The translations under genes and the position numbers were made by a program. Below, one piece after another: positions 60,446-64,000 of a DNA stretch of 64,000 nt. The stretch is from Desulfatiglans sp. (GTDB lineage Bacteria; Desulfobacterota; DSM-4660; Desulfatiglandales; HGW-15): the NCBI GenBank assembly GCA_012513605.1, contig JAAZBV010000134.1, positions 40,001 through 104,000 on the forward strand, given 5' to 3'. How positions within the stretch are numbered: the first letter of the stretch is position 1; each line of letters begins with the position of its first letter. The notes beneath the pieces are model-generated. The model worked only from the letters and a program-made list of their open reading frames with translations. It did not search any database and had not been told where the DNA came from.

Positions 60446-61612
60446 ATGAAAAAAAAGAGGGAAAAAGGTTCTGCTGTTAATAAAATAAAGGTAATACTGG
60501 TTCTACTGGTTCTTGTTATTGCAGCAGGCCTCTTTATTTTTAATCATGCTCGCAGGTTAATATCCCCACCCCCCGCTTTTGAAGAAGAGCATGTTATATC
60601 AAGCCGGTTAAAGCAGACTATTGATAAGGTCGATCATGTAATCTATGAATCAGTATACAGTCTTGGGATAAAAAAAGAGGCGATTTCATTTTCAAAGGTT
60701 GTTCCCAGGCATGAAACCAACCTTGACTGGGACTTTACCGAACTCTCAGTTATTATAGATAACCCGGATTTCATTAACAGGCTTGAAACAATAATAACAA
60801 AAAAAATAGTTATGCTGGGTCATGATGTCATCCTTAAGACAGAAAAATCTTCTGGTGACCTGGCTGTTTTAAGTATAACTGTTTTTAACCTTCCAACACA
60901 CAGGCTGAAGTTGCACCTCAGGACTGCTAATACAACAAAGAAGATAGCTAAACTGCCCAGGGTAGCCTTTATTATAGATGATATCGGTTATGATAGTGCC
61001 ATTGCAGATGCCTTTATGGGGCTTAAAATACCTGTATGCCTTTCTGTGTTGCCTGATACGCCCTATTCAAAAGAGATTGCACAAAATATAGTAAAGAGAA
61101 AAAAGGAGATGCTTCTTCATCTCCCTATGGAGCCTAAAGGATACCCAGGTATTAATCCTGGGCAGGATGCGCTTATGCTTAATATGGACAGGGAGACCAT
61201 TCAGAAAATAGTAAGGGAAGATATAAAAAAACTCCCTGGCTTAAAGGGGGTAAATCACCATATGGGGTCTCTCTTTTCCGAGGATTATATCAGAATGAAA
61301 TATGTGCTTGATGAGATAAAGAAGCACGATCTTTACTACATAGACAGCCGTACAACAAACCTTACAGTGGCCTTCAAGGTTGCAAAGGCATTAGGAATAC
61401 CAGCTGCCGAGAAAAGTCTTTTTATAGATAATGATCTTAATGAAAAAACACTCGTCTATCAGATGGAACGTCTTTTAGGCATAGCCAGAAACAGAGGAGA
61501 GGCCATAGGCATAGGTCACCCGCATCTTAAAACTCTGAATATTTTAAAAAAATATACAGAGCAATTGATGAAAGAGTTCGAAGTAGTCCCTGTGTCTGAG
61601 CTTGTTAGATGA
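60446..61612 (+). CDS. yibQ: divergent polysaccharide deacetylase YibQ (DUF610)
   Basis: 388 residues with an N-terminal membrane helix (about 10-31) and a NodB-like deacetylase barrel that lacks some metal ligands, as in all YibQ. The key run is RVAFIIDDIGYDSAIADAF, then LSVLPDTPYS, LLHLPMEPKGYP, NHHMGSLFSED (His-His) and IGIGHPHLKTLNIL. Substrate not known; the family occurs with ftsEX-envC-ctpA, as here, 18 bases after ctpA. Confidence 0.9.
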   Translation: MKKKREKGSAVNKIKVILVLLVLVIAAGLFIFNHARRLISPPPAFEEEHVISSRLKQTIDKVDHVIYESVYSLGIKKEAISFSKVVPRHETNLDWDFTELSVIIDNPDFINRLETIITKKIVMLGHDVILKTEKSSGDLAVLSITVFNLPTHRLKLHLRTANTTKKIAKLPRVAFIIDDIGYDSAIADAFMGLKIPVCLSVLPDTPYSKEIAQNIVKRKKEMLLHLPMEPKGYPGINPGQDALMLNMDRETIQKIVREDIKKLPGLKGVNHHMGSLFSEDYIRMKYVLDEIKKHDLYYIDSRTTNLTVAFKVAKALGIPAAEKSLFIDNDLNEKTLVYQMERLLGIARNRGEAIGIGHPHLKTLNILKKYTEQLMKEFEVVPVSELVR

Positions 61613-61800
61613 GTACAGAGAAAACAGGAAACAGGAAATAGGAAAGAGGAAAGCGAGAGATAAGAAGTGAGAGGCTGGAAGTCAGCAGGGCTTTTACCGG
61701 CATGTTAGCTCTCAGGCTCTTGAGCTGCTGATCTCTGATATCTGATTTATGATCTCCAATTTAAATTTCCTCTTTTCTGTATTCTCTTTTTTGTTTTTAA
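61613..61800. repeat. low-complexity inverted repeat (AGGAAACAGGAAATAGG type)
   Basis: Purine-rich GAAAACAGGAAACAGGAAAT and pyrimidine-rich CCTCTTTTCTGTATTCTC form an imperfect inverted pair, with GCTGATCTCTGATATCTGAT in between. It is related to the tract at 4650-4725. It probably separates the yibQ operon from the next gene. Confidence 0.55.
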
Positions 61801-61909
61801 TAGTTTTTTCTATTGACTATTTTATGTCGCTCTGTTAAATATCCCGGCTCCTGAATGCATCTGATTAGTACATTCGTTCTTTCGGGAAAATAATTCGAGG
61901 TAATTTTAA

Positions 61910-63061
61910 TTGAAAGTTCCCTTGCTGGATTTACAGAAGCAGTATGACTCTATCAGAGATGAGGTGGTATCCGCTGCCTTAGAGGTGTTTGAAACCCAGT
62001 ACTTTATCGGCGGTCCTAATGTCGAAGATTTCGAAAGGAAAATTGCTGATTACTGTGGCTGCGAATACGCGGTAGGCGTCTCCTCAGGGAGTGACGCCTT
62101 AATATTATCACTGATGGTGGCAGGTATAGGTCAGGGTGATTCTGTTATCACTACACCATATACCTTTTTTGCTACTGCCGGCGCAATAGCCAGGGTTGGC
62201 GCAAGGCCGGTTTTTGTAGATATTGATAAAGATACCTACAATATAGATCCGGATAAGATAAGGGAGTATATTTCAGGTTGCTCCGATGAAGAGAGGTCGC
62301 ATCTCAAAGGAATAATCCCTGTCCATCTTTATGGACAGTGCGCAGACATGGAGCCTATTTTAGCTATTGCGAAGGAATATGGCCTCATTGTTATTGAAGA
62401 TGCAGCCCAGGCCATAGGGGCTGAATACAGGTTCAGTGATGGAAGTGTAAAAAGGGCCGGCACAATGGGTGATTACGGCTGTTTTAGTTTTTATCCGACA
62501 AAGAACCTTGGGGCTTTTGGTGAAGGAGGGTTAATCACCTGTAATGATGAAGCCCTTAATAGAATGCTCAGGATTTATCGCAATCATGGTGATGTCAAAA
62601 GATACTACCATGATTTTGTAGGGGGTAATTTCCGGCTTGACGCCCTGCAGGCGGTAATATTAAAAATAAAATTAAAATATCTTGACAAATGGACCGATGG
62701 AAGAATATATAACGCGTCCAGTTACAAAACGCTCTTTGAAGAAAAAAACGTAAACGATATCAGGTTGCCCTTTCAAAAGGAAGAGCGCCACATATATCAT
62801 CAATATGTTATTAACGCAGGAGAAAGAAGAGATTTCTTAAAAGAGTATCTTCAAAAGAATGAAATAGGCTGTGAGGTCTATTATCCTGTGCCGCTACATG
62901 AACAAAAATGTTTTTCATACCTTGGCTATAAATCAGACGATTTTCCGGTATCTGTAAAAGCATCAAAAACATCATTAGCAATCCCTGTTTACCCAGAGTT
63001 GAACAAAGAAGAACAGGAATATATCGTTGATATCGTAAGCAATTTTTTTAAAAAGAATTAA
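61910..63061 (+). CDS. DegT/DnrJ/EryC1/StrS sugar aminotransferase (WbpE-like)
   Basis: PLP-dependent aminotransferase of nucleotide-sugar synthesis, 383 residues, start TTG (GAGGTAA before it). Family signatures: VPLLDLQKQYDSIRDEV, GVSSGSDALILSLM, TTPYTFFATAGAIARVGA, EDAAQAIGAEY, SFYPTKNLGAFGEGG (Schiff-base Lys in PTKNLG) and YHDFVGGNFRLDALQAVIL. It most resembles enzymes making 3-amino-uronic or 4-amino sugars for O-antigen. There are no other sugar genes around, so its product is unknown. The rRNA promoter lies 34 bases after its stop. Confidence 0.93.
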   Translation: MKVPLLDLQKQYDSIRDEVVSAALEVFETQYFIGGPNVEDFERKIADYCGCEYAVGVSSGSDALILSLMVAGIGQGDSVITTPYTFFATAGAIARVGARPVFVDIDKDTYNIDPDKIREYISGCSDEERSHLKGIIPVHLYGQCADMEPILAIAKEYGLIVIEDAAQAIGAEYRFSDGSVKRAGTMGDYGCFSFYPTKNLGAFGEGGLITCNDEALNRMLRIYRNHGDVKRYYHDFVGGNFRLDALQAVILKIKLKYLDKWTDGRIYNASSYKTLFEEKNVNDIRLPFQKEERHIYHQYVINAGERRDFLKEYLQKNEIGCEVYYPVPLHEQKCFSYLGYKSDDFPVSVKASKTSLAIPVYPELNKEEQEYIVDIVSNFFKKN

Positions 63062-63094
63062 TAAAAAAATTCTTAAAAAAATAAAATAAATTGC

Positions 63095-63123
63095 TTGACA
63101 GTAAAAAATAAAAAAGGTAAAGT
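63095..63123 (+). promoter_or_regulatory. rRNA operon promoter with AT-rich upstream tract
   Basis: TTGACA (63095-63100), exact 17-base spacer, TAAAGT (63118-63123). The 30 bases before it are nearly all A/T, as in UP elements of strong rRNA promoters. Confidence 0.8.
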
Positions 63124-63181
63124 TCGTTTTCTTCTTTTGGAGGAATGACCAAAACAGTGTCTGACTAGAGATTCAGGCAGA

Positions 63182-63197
63182 TTGTTCTTTGAAAACT
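63182..63197 (+). promoter_or_regulatory. boxA-like antitermination element of the rRNA leader
   Basis: TTGTTCTTTGAAAACT resembles the boxA core TGCTCTTTAACA used by Nus factors. It lies 70 bases before the 16S start, in the leader. Confidence 0.5.
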
Positions 63198-63267
63198 AAA
63201 TAGTGTAACCGCTTGGGTCAAATAGATGTAAAAGCCAAGTTTTGGCTTTAAATAATATAACTCGACA

Positions 63268-64000
<733 letters not shown>

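Overview
The window reads as the chromosome of an anaerobic, Gram-negative Desulfobacterota-type bacterium. Signs of this are the 16S rRNA at the right edge, a NrfHA nitrite reductase, a split-Soret-type cytochrome, a HdrD/GlpC-like Fe-S protein, a tungsten-type aldehyde:ferredoxin oxidoreductase, a flavodiiron protein, a MiaB-like enzyme, YedF with a selenium-type LysR regulator, and a gene read through an in-frame UGA. Genus and species cannot be fixed from this.

Left part (1-10.7 kb): a two-partner secretion pair (TpsB and the start of TpsA), a globin-coupled sensor kinase with an eroded ATPase domain, a methyltransferase lacking an obvious start, nrfHA, a CBS-domain gene with an HPP membrane protein (candidate nitrite permease), and a predicted 86-residue selenoprotein with a U-G-S-C redox motif. 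A truncated methyltransferase, a Tat-exported FmdE-like protein, a small exported protein and a repeat-filled gap with restriction-modification debris follow. Four copies of a TTGAC-N4-GTCAA palindrome lie in front of genes between 3.4 and 17 kb and suggest one CRP/FNR-family (HcpR-like) regulon around nitrogen-oxide handling.

10.7-28.3 kb: TauE/SafE exporter, a frameshifted glutamine amidotransferase, flavodiiron protein, small cysteine-rich and VOC proteins, an LpxR-like outer-membrane protein, cupin, a DUF6448-like protein and a NapH-like ferredoxin. Two multidomain hybrid kinases then bracket a redox cluster: UroD-type methyltransferase, split-Soret-type cytochrome, CCG-domain Fe-S protein, C_GCAxxG_C_C protein, SDR and a Tat-exported DUF3795 protein.

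28.3-39.6 kb: aldehyde oxidoreductase with a MoaD-like protein, a zinc alcohol dehydrogenase and arfB. A 6.9-kb integrative element then sits in tRNA-Thr(CGU), bounded by 47-bp direct repeats. It has an integrase at one end, excisionase-like and other small genes, a 1-kb stretch of hairpins with a possible structured RNA, and a PEP-CTERM protein plus an RDD membrane protein as cargo.

39.6-64 kb: mostly housekeeping genes. These are an AddB-like nuclease, parvulin, FHA-GAF protein, a KptA-like protein missing catalytic motifs, an aminotransferase/NIL-ferredoxin/methylthiotransferase run, cyclophilin, a selenium-linked group (YedF, HesA/ThiF-like, LysR), HtrA, TolC, the ftsE-ftsX-envC-ctpA-yibQ cell-envelope operon, a sugar aminotransferase, and an rRNA operon with promoter and boxA. 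Several gaps contain dispersed inverted or low-complexity repeats.
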